Positions 1-5,523 of a stretch of 7,099 bases of DNA are shown here, piece after piece. Made by a program: the position numbers and the translations under genes. Numbering within the stretch: the stretch's first letter is position 1; each line of letters begins with the position of its first letter. Source of the DNA: Tannerella sp. (GTDB taxonomy: Bacteria > Bacteroidota > Bacteroidia > Bacteroidales > Tannerellaceae); assembly GCA_031263835.1 (NCBI GenBank), contig JAISEZ010000136.1:1-7099 (forward strand). Direction: 5' to 3'. Below the pieces are notes generated by a model. The model had not been told where the DNA came from. It ran no database searches and saw only the letters and a program-made list of their open reading frames with translations.

Positions 1-108
1 GGAAACGTCTCTGCTTTCGTGCATTATTTCCGGTTTGAATCCGTGCAAATCACCGGCTTTAGCTTCTAAACCGGCTACTTCTCCTGATGTTAATCCAATC
101 AAATTCAT
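1..108 (-). CDS. 5' end of an unrecognised protein gene, cut by the window edge
   Basis: An ATG at 108-106 on the minus strand opens a frame that runs without a stop for 36 codons to base 1, so only the N-terminus is present. It begins MNLIGLTSGEVAGLEAKAG and continues with a hydrophilic segment containing HGFKPE and HESRDV. There is no signal peptide or membrane segment in the visible part. I do not recognise the family. The protein-like composition and shared strand with the neighbouring small ORF argue for a real gene, but a 36-codon open frame is not rare by chance. No clear Shine-Dalgarno site or complete promoter is visible upstream; the preceding 100 bases are AT-rich and include a small CAAAT-TTCG-ATTTG hairpin at 115-128. 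Confidence 0.45.
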   Translation of the reverse strand, partial: MNLIGLTSGEVAGLEAKAGDLHGFKPEIMHESRDVS

Positions 109-217
109 ATTATTCAAATTTCGATTTGTACCTACTTCTTATTTAAAGTCTCATTTCGGCTTATTCAGACATTATTTTCTGCATTAAATTTCATTATTCA
201 CGATCCTTTCTACTCTG

Positions 218-403
218 TCAATCACTGCAATCAAGGTCTCCGCATAGTCCGGCCAGGTCGCCCGGCGTCAGTTCGGAGGGCTGACCAGTCCCCGCATAAC
301 CGGTAACATAACTGTAGATACGCATCTCGGCGCGGTTGAACAGCCCGAGGAACCCCTCGCGGTTGTCAAATACTCTGATTCTGTTGATTCTTACGTAAAA
401 CAC
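218..403 (-). CDS. Small hypothetical protein, possibly an N-terminal remnant of a larger gene
   Basis: A 61-codon minus-strand frame starting with GTG at 403-401 and ending with TGA at 220-218. The N-terminal half (residues 1-34: FYVRINRIRVFDNREG, then LFNRAEMRIYSYV) reads like two or three beta strands of a folded domain. The C-terminal part is polar and ends in CGDLDCSD. I recall similar openings (VxDNREGFLGLFNRAE, IYSYV) at the start of longer Bacteroidota hypothetical proteins, so a truncated gene is possible, but I cannot confirm this. The GTG start lies within 10 bases of a heptanucleotide repeat array that begins at about 407, so a start further upstream is unlikely. No ribosome binding site stands out. 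It sits 109 bases upstream of the partial gene at 1-108 on the same strand, and both contain an LT-x-G-(D/E)-(L/V)-AGL segment. Confidence 0.4.
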   Translation of the reverse strand: MFYVRINRIRVFDNREGFLGLFNRAEMRIYSYVTGYAGTGQPSELTPGDLAGLCGDLDCSD

Positions 404-406
404 GAT

Positions 407-447
407 AAATAATGATTAATGGTTAATGGTTAATGATTAATGATGAA
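407..447 (+). repeat. Heptanucleotide repeat array 1 (TGRTTAA units)
   Basis: Five consecutive 7-base units read TGATTAA, TGGTTAA, TGGTTAA, TGATTAA and TGATGAA from 413 to 447, preceded by a similar AT-rich lead-in. The same unit occurs inverted at about 1396-1434 and in this orientation at 6691-6725. The array directly abuts the palindromic element at 452-710. Simple arrays of this kind are, as I recall, scattered between genes in Bacteroidales; no function is known to me. Confidence 0.85.
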
Positions 448-451
448 GCCC

Positions 452-710
452 TGTTTGGAAATAAACAGTGCATTTCCGGATTGCTTCCTGCTTTGCTTCG
501 TTCCTCGCAACCCCTTGCAGTCGCAAGGACGGTCGGCGCAACGACGGTCGCCGGAAAAACGACCGCTCGTCGACCCGTCCCTGCGAGGAGTTGCGAAACA
601 CAAAGCAAAGCAGCCCGGGTCTGCCGACCGTCACTGCGAGGAGTTGCGAGGGGTTGCGAGGAACGAAGCAAAGCAAAGCAGTCCGGAAATGTACTGCTTA
701 TTTCCTGACA
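452..710. mobile_element. Palindromic MITE-like element with arms of about 86 bp
   Basis: The left arm (452-537) is the near-complete reverse complement of the right arm (623-710); both read outside to inside as TGT(Y)(W)GGAAATAA(R)CAG, then CATTTCCGGA or its variant, a GCTTTGCTTCGTTCCTCGCA segment, and GGTCGGC, with a few substitutions and small gaps. The spacer (538-622) contains another partial copy of the arm unit: CGTCCCTGCGAGGAGTTGCG at 576-595 is matched by CGTCACTGCGAGGAGTTGCG at 629-648. The unit resembles the widespread intergenic repeat family with the core TGCGAGGAnCGAAGCAA (from memory). No transposase is encoded, so this would be a non-autonomous element or a REP-type palindrome. 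No clear target-site duplication is visible at its edges. Short open frames on both strands inside it are translations of the repeat and are not genes. Confidence 0.75.
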
Positions 711-797
711 AGACCTTCCTGTTTTTTTTCTCATTTTGCCCGGGGACCATTCCTGCTACATCACGCCGATTCATGAGCATGTGAGAGTATGCAAATT

Positions 798-829
798 CAT
801 TTTCACATTTGCTCATTCTCGCATTTTTC
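798..829 (+). repeat. Degenerate octanucleotide repeat (CATTTKCN x4)
   Basis: Four consecutive 8-base units: CATTTTCA, CATTTGCT, CATTCTCG and CATTTTTC. This is a short imperfect tandem array in non-coding sequence, one of several simple-repeat families packed between 404 and 1444. The surrounding bases from 711 to 863 otherwise show only a T8 run at 722-729 and no gene. Confidence 0.6.
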
Positions 830-863
830 TCCGTGTCCATGCACAAAACCATGCCACTCGCCC

Positions 864-909
864 TTGAATCTTTGAACGGTTGAATCTTTGAACCGTATAA
901 AAACGGTTC
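864..909 (+). repeat. 16-bp-period direct repeat with overlapping hairpins
   Basis: TTGAATCTTTGAAC is repeated exactly at 864-877 and 880-893. Embedded in it are ACGGTT (876-881), AACCGT (891-896) and ACGGTT (903-908). The middle segment can pair with either neighbour, giving two mutually exclusive hairpins; the second (GAACCGT 890-896 with ACGGTTC 903-909, six-base loop) has a 7-bp perfect stem. No T-run follows directly. This may be no more than a repeat-family property; a switch function is not supported by any adjacent gene. Confidence 0.6.
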
Positions 910-1002
910 TTCCGGACAGAAAGCGTGGCGCTCTACCCGGCGGTACGGGAGAGAAATGTTCTCTCCTCCCTCGAAAATAAACTGATTTTTTTTGCTTTTG
1001 TA

Positions 1003-1023
1003 GAAAAACGGCCTGTCGGCCGT
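1003..1023 (-). terminator. Rho-independent terminator, minus strand
   Basis: On the minus strand ACGGCC (1023-1018), a GACA loop and GGCCGT (1013-1008) form a perfect, GC-rich 6-bp stem that runs straight into a T5 stretch (1008-1004) before a C. This is the classic intrinsic terminator form. On the plus strand the stem is preceded by A's and followed by G/T-mixed sequence, so it works in one direction only. There is no protein gene immediately upstream on this strand, which is why a small RNA is proposed. Confidence 0.6.
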
Positions 1024-1208
1024 GTGTCGTTCACGGGTCGTATTTCCCCTAATTACAACATAATGAGGAAATCCCCCCCCCCCAGCAAAAACCGTGCCAA
1101 AGTCATTCCACAGTCTTCCCCGTCGACCGGTAAAAGAGTGGAATTACGGTTGTTTATATGGAAAAAAGTAGACCCTTTCATTATCTTTCTATTTTTGGAT
1201 TTATATTT
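1003..1208 (-). ncRNA. Candidate structured small RNA (about 205 nt), unassigned
   Basis: A Bacteroidota-type promoter (-7 box at 1222-1215) is followed, in the same minus-strand direction, by strongly paired segments and a terminator at 1023-1003. The first structure pairs AACCGT (1151-1146) with ACGGTT (1095-1090) around an inner stem ATTCCAC/GTGGAAT (1144-1138 with 1111-1105) that continues with a TCTT/AAGA pairing. A second hairpin pairs ATTTCCTC (1072-1065) with GGGGAAAT (1049-1042, one G-U pair), extended by ATTA/TAAT across a five-base loop. An 11-base G tract (1083-1073) lies between the two. No convincing protein is encoded: the ATG at 1181 opens a frame that ends shortly after the G tract. 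Size and layout could fit a 6S-like or Bacteroidales-specific RNA, but I cannot match a family. The call is an inference from promoter, structure and terminator. Confidence 0.4.
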
Positions 1209-1214
1209 TGCCGG

Positions 1215-1246
1215 CAAAGATACATTTCTTTTTTTTGAATATGCAA
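1215..1246 (-). promoter_or_regulatory. Candidate Bacteroidota promoter, leftward
   Basis: The minus strand carries TATCTTTG at 1222-1215, an exact match to the Bacteroidota -7 consensus TAnnTTTG, with a TTG at 1246-1244 about 21 bases upstream as a weak -33 element. Spacing is slightly long. The -7 box overlaps a perfect 12-bp palindrome, TTTGCCGGCAAA (1207-1218), which could be an operator. Transcription would start near 1210 and read leftward into the small-RNA candidate. Confidence 0.45.
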
Positions 1247-1296
1247 TAGTTTCGCATGGAAATTTTTTTCCAATTAATGATTATTATAAATTAGGG

Positions 1297-1339
1297 GTTA
1301 GCGCATGTAGGGGCGAACCTGTGTGTTCGCCCTGCTAAG
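1297..1339. repeat. GGGCGAAC/GTTCGCCC palindromic repeat
   Basis: GGGCGAAC (1311-1318) and GTTCGCCC (1325-1332) form a perfect 8-bp stem around CTGTGT. An outer TTAGC (1298-1302) and GCTAA (1334-1338) pair as a second stem. This resembles a dispersed intergenic palindrome I recall from many bacterial genomes (GGGCGAACACATGGTTCGCCC type). It lies 3' of yqgE and could stop or stabilise its transcript, although no T-run follows. Confidence 0.75.
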
Positions 1340-1379
1340 GCATGGTCTGGAAATAAACAATACATTTCCGGACAATGCC
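1339..1379. repeat. Solitary GGAAAT...ATTTCC hairpin, related to the ends of the palindromic element
   Basis: GGCATGGTCTGGAAAT (1340-1355) pairs with ATTTCCGGACAATGCC (1364-1379) at 14 of 16 positions across a loop of about eight bases. The central part, GGAAATAAACAATACATTTC, is nearly identical to the outer ends of the palindromic element at 458-477 and, inverted, 684-705. It is a third copy of the end motif without the TGCGAGGA core, placed next to heptamer array 2. Confidence 0.75.
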
Positions 1380-1394
1380 TAACTACCGATTCGC

Positions 1395-1434
1395 ATTAAT
1401 CATTAACCATTAATCATTAATCACTAACCACTAA
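1395..1434 (-). repeat. Heptanucleotide repeat array 2, inverted relative to array 1
   Basis: Read on the plus strand the units are TTAATCA, TTAACCA, TTAATCA, TTAATCA, CTAACCA and a partial CTAA (1396-1434), the reverse complement of the TGRTTAA unit of array 1. It ends 10 bases from the yqgE stop codon. Next to it is CGATTCGC (1387-1394); the complement GCGAATC also borders array 3 at 6726-6732, so part of the flank is conserved with the repeat. Confidence 0.85.
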
Positions 1435-1444
1435 TTTCGTTACA

Positions 1445-2041
1445 TCAATTCATTTCCGGGAATTTCGGATAGTTTATCCATGCGCTGTAGGGATCGCCCA
1501 GCCGTTCCACGGCGTGATTCCAGAAGGAGTCACCTTCGGCGAGCAGGATGCTTTCGGGCGATGAATGACTGACCAGCCACGAATTGCGGACAATTTCCGT
1601 ATTCAGTTGATTGCTTTCCCAGCCGGAATAGCCTAAAAAGAATTTCACGACGCCTTTTGCCGGATGCCCTTCGGAAAGATAGTCCCTCAACGCCTCAAAG
1701 TTTCCGTCAAAGCGCAAATTCTCACAGACCTGTACGCCGTCCGGAACCACATCCGGCCCCAGCGAATGAATGAAAAACAAATGATTGGAACTGACCGGCC
1801 CTCCCAGAAAAATGGGAATATCCGGCAGATTTTTCAGCTCGGAGAAAAAATCATTGACAATCAGACCGGTTTGTTTATTCACGACCAGTCCTATCGAACC
1901 CTTTATGTTGTGTTCGACCAAAAGCACTACCGACCGCTGAAAATATGCCTCCTGCAGGAAAGGTTCGGAAATGAGTATCTTCCCTTTCCCCGGACATAAG
2001 TCATTATGCCTGATTTTGAAAATATCCCTGTATGAAGCCAT
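1445..2041 (-). CDS. yqgE: YqgE/AlgH family protein (UPF0301, DUF179)
   Basis: A 198-residue protein, the usual length for the family, starting at ATG 2041-2039 with a purine-rich GGGAAAAGG directly upstream. Family hallmarks are visible: F34 followed by SVVLLVEH (37-44), GSIGLVVN (48-55), GGPV (80-83) and FFLGYSGW (134-141) followed by NQL (144-146). There is no signal peptide, so it should be cytoplasmic. The biochemical role of YqgE is not established; its Pseudomonas relative AlgH was linked to alginate regulation. The gene follows the aminotransferase after 91 bases on the same strand. That gap holds no strong terminator (only a weak imperfect stem around 2079-2110) and no clear TAnnTTTG box, so it may be the last gene of the decarboxylase operon. 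Two palindromic repeats and a heptamer array lie downstream. Confidence 0.93.
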   Translation of the reverse strand: MASYRDIFKIRHNDLCPGKGKILISEPFLQEAYFQRSVVLLVEHNIKGSIGLVVNKQTGLIVNDFFSELKNLPDIPIFLGGPVSSNHLFFIHSLGPDVVPDGVQVCENLRFDGNFEALRDYLSEGHPAKGVVKFFLGYSGWESNQLNTEIVRNSWLVSHSSPESILLAEGDSFWNHAVERLGDPYSAWINYPKFPEMN

Positions 2042-2132
2042 CCTTTTCCCGATTATTTTGAATACGGCTCACAATATAGGGAGTTTACAGGGGATGGCCA
2101 ACTGTTTCCCTGTTAATGTATTGTAAATAGAG

Positions 2133-3449
2133 TTAATCGACGGGATGATGCGCTTCGAAATGCGTCAGCCGCCTGTCAAGTAACTCATACTGATGCGGCT
2201 TGATAAACGACGTGCAGGCGCGCAAACCTTCCTGGTTGCTGCCGGTCGTACTCAGCGAAATGGCGCTGACGCCGTAATAAATCAGTTCTTCCATCAGCTG
2301 CCCGCCGGTCAGACCCGGATAGGCGACGGTGAAATAGAATCCGTCTGCAATCGGCGCATCCAGGTCGCGGTCATACACAATCTTAAAGCCGTGATCGACG
2401 AAAATCCGTTTCAGCCGCTCCGCGCGGCGGCCGTATTCCCTTACTTCGGCAACGAAATCGAACGCGCCGTCGGAAGCCGCCTTGAACATGGCGGCCAGGG
2501 CGTATTGTGCGGAATGGCTCGTGCCCGACGAGAGCGCGTAGAGCACGCGATGAATGTAAACCGTGCCGAAGGTTCCGCCGCCGTAGCGCTGCGTCAGTCC
2601 CGGCCAGGAGCGACGGTACAGCCTGTCGGATATCGCCGTTACGCCGATACGCTGGCCGGCGTAGCTGAACGCTTTCGAGCCGGAGATTTGCAGGATGTAA
2701 TGTTCCGTGTAGCGGGCTACGCTGGCCTGATAGGGCGGCTGAAAGGGCGTCCCCAGGGCCTGCCGGAAATCCATCGCAAAATAGGCAAGGTCTTCGATTA
2801 CAATCGTGTCATGGCGCGTCGCCATTTCGCCGATGATTTGCAGCTCGCTTTCCGTCAGGCAGAACCAGGCCGGATTGTTCGGGTTGGAATATACCATGGC
2901 CGCAATCGTCCCCTGCGAAAGATAGTGTTCCAGTATCGCGCGCAGTTTGTCGCCCCGGTGCTCGTAAACGTCAAACGAGACATGGCGGTAGCCCATCACC
3001 GTGATTTGCTGTTTCTGCACCGGGAAACCGGGGTCGATGAAAAGAATCGTGTCCTTTGCCGCATCGCACTGTCCGCAGGTCAGGAACGAGGCATACGTTC
3101 CCTGCATCGAACCGGTTACGGGTACGCAACCCTCCGGCTTCACGTCCACATTCACGAATGCCTTGATGAAACGCGAGGCTTCGTCTTTCAGTTCCTGCAG
3201 TCCGTTGATGTTCGGATAGACGGCGGCAATGCCGTTTTGAAGGGCCTTGATTTCGGCGTCGACACCCGCCTGCGCCGGCTTCAAACCGGGTACCCCCATT
3301 TCCATGTGGATGAACTCCGTTCCCGTCTCCCGTTCCAGCTGATGGGACACGGCCACTACTTCGCGGATGGTCGCCCTGCCGAAGTCCGGCAGTCCGTAAC
3401 TGCCGATTACGCGCCTGACGGTCTGATAATCTACCGGTGTCTGTTTCAT
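2133..3449 (-). CDS. PLP-dependent aminotransferase, class I/II (fold type I)
   Basis: A 438-residue enzyme if started at ATG 3449. Fold-type I features appear in order: TGSMQG (112-117) for the phosphate of PLP, SNPNNP (188-193), D220 in IVIEDLAYF contacting the pyridine nitrogen, Y223, the Schiff-base lysine K259 in SGSKAFSYAGQRIG, and R267 just after it. A conserved arginine for the substrate carboxylate is likely in LRACTSF near the C-terminus. Substrate is unknown; the family transfers amino groups between amino acids and 2-oxo acids in the cytoplasm. I prefer the start at 3449 because AGAGGA lies 7 bases upstream and it matches the N-terminus I recall for Bacteroidales relatives (MKQTP). 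An in-frame ATG at 3482 overlaps the decarboxylase stop as ATGA and would add 11 residues; 3512 is possible but less likely. Co-expression with the decarboxylase upstream is probable. Confidence 0.93.
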   Translation of the reverse strand: MKQTPVDYQTVRRVIGSYGLPDFGRATIREVVAVSHQLERETGTEFIHMEMGVPGLKPAQAGVDAEIKALQNGIAAVYPNINGLQELKDEASRFIKAFVNVDVKPEGCVPVTGSMQGTYASFLTCGQCDAAKDTILFIDPGFPVQKQQITVMGYRHVSFDVYEHRGDKLRAILEHYLSQGTIAAMVYSNPNNPAWFCLTESELQIIGEMATRHDTIVIEDLAYFAMDFRQALGTPFQPPYQASVARYTEHYILQISGSKAFSYAGQRIGVTAISDRLYRRSWPGLTQRYGGGTFGTVYIHRVLYALSSGTSHSAQYALAAMFKAASDGAFDFVAEVREYGRRAERLKRIFVDHGFKIVYDRDLDAPIADGFYFTVAYPGLTGGQLMEELIYYGVSAISLSTTGSNQEGLRACTSFIKPHQYELLDRRLTHFEAHHPVD

Positions 3450-3456
3450 TTCAACG

Positions 3457-3462
3457 TCCTCT
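3457..3462 (-). promoter_or_regulatory. Shine-Dalgarno site deciding the aminotransferase start
   Basis: AGAGGA on the minus strand lies 7 bases before the ATG at 3449. The competing ATG at 3482 has only a CTCC-type sequence in front of it and would depend on coupling through its ATGA overlap with the decarboxylase stop. Confidence 0.5.
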
Positions 3463-3478
3463 ACCGGATGGTTCCCTT

Positions 3479-4012
3479 TCATACGGAGGGAAGCAGAAAA
3501 TCCGTGAAACACAGGGCCGCCAGCGCCGTGCCATACCGCTTTTCGATGGTGAGGCCTTCGGTTACGAAATTCAATTCGCCCAGATAATATTTTCCGTAGG
3601 TTTTCTGGTGCAGATCGTTAATGACGCGAATCAGACGCGATTCCAGTTCTTCGATCCGGTAACGGCCGCTCACTTCGCAGACCAGTCCGCCGACTTTCTC
3701 GTCAAAATTTTCATCCCTGTACATCCATGCGTACACAATCCCCGCCGACACAAATTCGTCCTGATATCCGTGCGAAACGGCCATGATGGTTTTCATCTCC
3801 GAGCCGAAGGGCGGCAGGTCTATTTCGTCCATCGTCACCAGACGCGCCGTGGCCGGAATGACCGAAGAATAGGTCATGATATTGAAATCCGCAATGCCCG
3901 CGTCATACAATGCCATGTGATACGAACCGGCATGCTTTTCCAGTTCGGAATCACCACTGCCTTTTGCAATAAAAAAGGTATTCGGGATCAGGTTCGCCAC
4001 TTTCTTTATCAT
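3479..4012 (-). CDS. pdaD: Pyruvoyl-dependent arginine decarboxylase
   Basis: Converts arginine to agmatine and CO2 using a pyruvoyl group made by self-cleavage rather than PLP. The 177-residue protein (from ATG 4012) has the expected self-processing site in FNIMTYSSVIPA: cleavage is predicted between S49 and S50, with S50 becoming the pyruvoyl group. This closely parallels the FNIVPYTSVLP site I recall in chlamydial AaxB. E113 in GGLVCEVSG is a likely proton donor, and the C-terminal EKRYGTALAALCFTDF also fits the family. Length is typical (about 160-195). A TTG at 4033 directly after an in-frame TAA would add seven residues (MNKTDFE); I favour the ATG. Agmatine usually feeds polyamine synthesis, though chlamydial enzymes serve arginine/agmatine exchange. 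The stop codon overlaps an aminotransferase ATG, and a good promoter lies about 75 bases upstream, so this is probably the first gene of the operon. Confidence 0.92.
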   Translation of the reverse strand: MIKKVANLIPNTFFIAKGSGDSELEKHAGSYHMALYDAGIADFNIMTYSSVIPATARLVTMDEIDLPPFGSEMKTIMAVSHGYQDEFVSAGIVYAWMYRDENFDEKVGGLVCEVSGRYRIEELESRLIRVINDLHQKTYGKYYLGELNFVTEGLTIEKRYGTALAALCFTDFLLPSV

Positions 4013-4087
4013 CTCAAAATCCGTTTTATTCAATTAATATTCAGTTATTCCCGCCTGCCGTTTCGAAATTGTTCCCGTTCGGGGACG

Positions 4088-4116
4088 CAAAAATACAAAC
4101 TTCCTGCATATTTCAA
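4088..4116 (-). promoter_or_regulatory. Bacteroidota-type promoter of the decarboxylase operon
   Basis: The minus strand has TATTTTTG at 4095-4088, an exact TAnnTTTG -7 box, and TTG at 4116-4114 placed 18 bases upstream as the -33 element. Transcription would start near 4083 and leave a leader of about 70 bases before the ATG at 4012. The leader contains the palindrome TTTCGAAA (4061-4068). This is the best-formed promoter in the window. It lies in the 142-base gap behind the PAP2 gene, which has no evident terminator of its own. Confidence 0.65.
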
Positions 4117-4154
4117 TCATTATCATCTAACTATTTTTGCGGGGAGGGAGAAAT

Positions 4155-4952
4155 TCAAAATACATAAACCCATCCCACTCCGGCGCCGGCCGGACTTACG
4201 GCGGGCATGAACGTCATCCGTCCGCCGCCGTCGCGGATGCCCAGCAGCCGGTGCCACACCGGAAGCATCAGGTAGGCGGCTTCCACGCTCAGTATGCCGA
4301 TTCCCGCGCCCGTCACCACGTCGCTCACCCAGTGCCGCTGATTGACGACACGCAGGACGCCCGTCGCCGTAGCCACGGCATATCCTCCGATACCAATCCA
4401 CGGAGACGCGTCCCTGTATTCCCTGTACAGCAGATGGGCGCCCGTAAAGGCCATTGCCGTATGTCCCGAAGGGAATGAATTGTCGGCCTGCCGCAGCGGA
4501 CGCCACACGGAAAGCTGCGTTTTCATCGCGCCGACCGCAGCGCCCATAAACAGGTAGGAGGTGGCAAAAAGCAATGTCCGGTCTCTCAAATTGTGTCCGG
4601 ATGAGATACCCGGCAGGAAGTCCAGTCCAAAGGCCGCCATCGCCGGCGCGTATTGCAGGTAGTCGTCCACCGCATAATGGCGGTGGATGTTTTCGTTCAC
4701 CCGGTTTGCCACGTAATGGTCGAAGCGGCGCACCGGCGTTTCGTTAAACCGTGCAACCACGCCGTAAGTGATGCAGAGGGCCGGAATCGCCCACTTCGCA
4801 TACGAAGTGCGGACGCGCGCCGTATCGGCAGACAGGCGCAGGTCGGACGGAATCTTTTTCCCGGGCATGTTTTCCCGTCCGGAGAGCGTCGCCGGAAAGA
4901 ACAGGCATGCCATCAGCGCCGCGAACGTTTTCTTCAAACCGGGGCCGTTCAT
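4155..4952 (-). CDS. PAP2-family phosphatase with N-terminal signal sequence
   Basis: A 265-residue protein of the type 2 phosphatidic acid phosphatase family, which removes phosphate from lipid-linked phosphates or pyrophosphates. The three catalytic motifs are complete: K144-x6-R151-P152, PSGH (161-164) with the general acid H164, and R201-x5-H207-x3-D211 (the usual S before R is L200). Residues 1-25 form a signal sequence (KK then FAALMACLFFPATLSG). C16 in LMAC is a possible but weak lipobox, so a periplasmic or outer-membrane-facing site is likely. Hydrophobic segments lie around 54-68, 125-142, 185-200 and 212-230. The C-terminus GVGWVYVF ends in an aromatic residue, which hints at a final beta strand. 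The ATG at 4952 overlaps the TGA of the preceding PAP2 gene as ATGA, so translation is probably coupled; a longer frame starting at 5441 merely reads through that gene. The lipid substrate is unknown. Confidence 0.88.
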   Translation of the reverse strand: MNGPGLKKTFAALMACLFFPATLSGRENMPGKKIPSDLRLSADTARVRTSYAKWAIPALCITYGVVARFNETPVRRFDHYVANRVNENIHRHYAVDDYLQYAPAMAAFGLDFLPGISSGHNLRDRTLLFATSYLFMGAAVGAMKTQLSVWRPLRQADNSFPSGHTAMAFTGAHLLYREYRDASPWIGIGGYAVATATGVLRVVNQRHWVSDVVTGAGIGILSVEAAYLMLPVWHRLLGIRDGGGRMTFMPAVSPAGAGVGWVYVF

Positions 4953-5521
4953 AGCTGCAACAGGTAACCGGAACGTTTCACAACCTGTTTGTAGAGCGCA
5001 TATACGCTCCCGCCCAGCAGTGAGCCGACCAGCACGCCGGCCAGTACGTCCGAAATGAAATGGGCGCCCATGTAGATGCGTGAATAGCCCATCAGAAGCG
5101 CCCACAGCAAAATGATGGGCGTATAGATTCTGTTTTTCACCAGCAGAAGCGACAGCACGGCAAAGCCGAAGGCGCTGGTGGCATGTCCCGAAATAAATCC
5201 GTATGCGCCGTTTGCCTTGTAGTCGCGCAGCAAAACGACGTATTCCATGAACAGGGGATGCATGGTGGGACGAAAACGGGCAAACCAGGGCTTGAACAAA
5301 AGCGCCGAAACGGTGCAGCACAGCACGAAAACCAGCCCTGTCGCCAAAGAGACGGATATCCACTCCTTCCGCCGCTTCAGATAAAAATACAGCATGACAA
5401 GTATCGGCGGACACCAGACGAAAATGCCTGAAAACGGCCATAGTACCGCATCCAGAAAAGGCGTATGCGAACTGTTAATCCACATGAACAGGTTACGTTC
5501 GTAAGTCAGTATTTCTTCCAT
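4949..5521 (-). CDS. Integral-membrane PAP2-family phosphatase (lipid phosphatase)
   Basis: A 190-residue inner-membrane protein with the full PAP2 signature: K77-x6-R84-P85, SGH (111-113) and S147-R148-x5-H154-x3-D158. Hydrophobic segments fall at about 24-47, 55-75, 108-127, 133-147 and 157-177, placing the active site at the periplasmic face. Family members dephosphorylate lipid A (LpxE/LpxF), undecaprenyl pyrophosphate or phosphatidylglycerol phosphate. Bacteroides use a PAP2-type LpxF for lipid A, so that role is conceivable but not shown by the sequence. The ATG lies only 2 bases after the dehydrogenase stop, and the stop overlaps the next PAP2 start as ATGA, giving a compact three-gene operon. 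It differs from the downstream PAP2 by being shorter and lacking a cleavable signal. Confidence 0.9.
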   Translation of the reverse strand: MEEILTYERNLFMWINSSHTPFLDAVLWPFSGIFVWCPPILVMLYFYLKRRKEWISVSLATGLVFVLCCTVSALLFKPWFARFRPTMHPLFMEYVVLLRDYKANGAYGFISGHATSAFGFAVLSLLLVKNRIYTPIILLWALLMGYSRIYMGAHFISDVLAGVLVGSLLGGSVYALYKQVVKRSGYLLQL

Positions 5522-5523
5522 CG

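Noticed and set aside
407..447. Heptamer array considered as a CRISPR
   Set aside because: Units are 7 bases, contiguous and without spacers; no cas genes are present.
711..729. T8 run after the palindromic element considered as a terminator
   Set aside because: The T-run lies more than 10 bases beyond the nearest stem, and no gene on the plus strand leads into it.
423..852. Several overlapping open frames of 73-114 codons on both strands
   Set aside because: All are translations of the palindromic element and adjacent repeats; their text repeats motifs such as LRSSQPLA and NEAKQ in several frames, as expected for a repeat.
925..1338. Plus-strand open frame of 137 codons
   Set aside because: It runs through the C11 tract and the GGGCGAAC hairpin repeat, has low-complexity F/L/K-rich text, and overlaps the promoter-terminator unit on the other strand.
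2193..3587. Long plus-strand open frame (464 codons) opposite the aminotransferase
   Set aside because: Antisense shadow of a clear PLP enzyme in GC-rich DNA; no family motifs.
3437..4210. Plus-strand frame of 257 codons
   Set aside because: Antisense to the decarboxylase and across its promoter; no recognisable domain.
4953..5441. N-terminal extension of the second PAP2 protein to a 428-residue form
   Set aside because: The extra 163 codons are an out-of-frame reading of the first PAP2 gene; the ATG at 4952 gives a proper signal sequence and an ATGA overlap.
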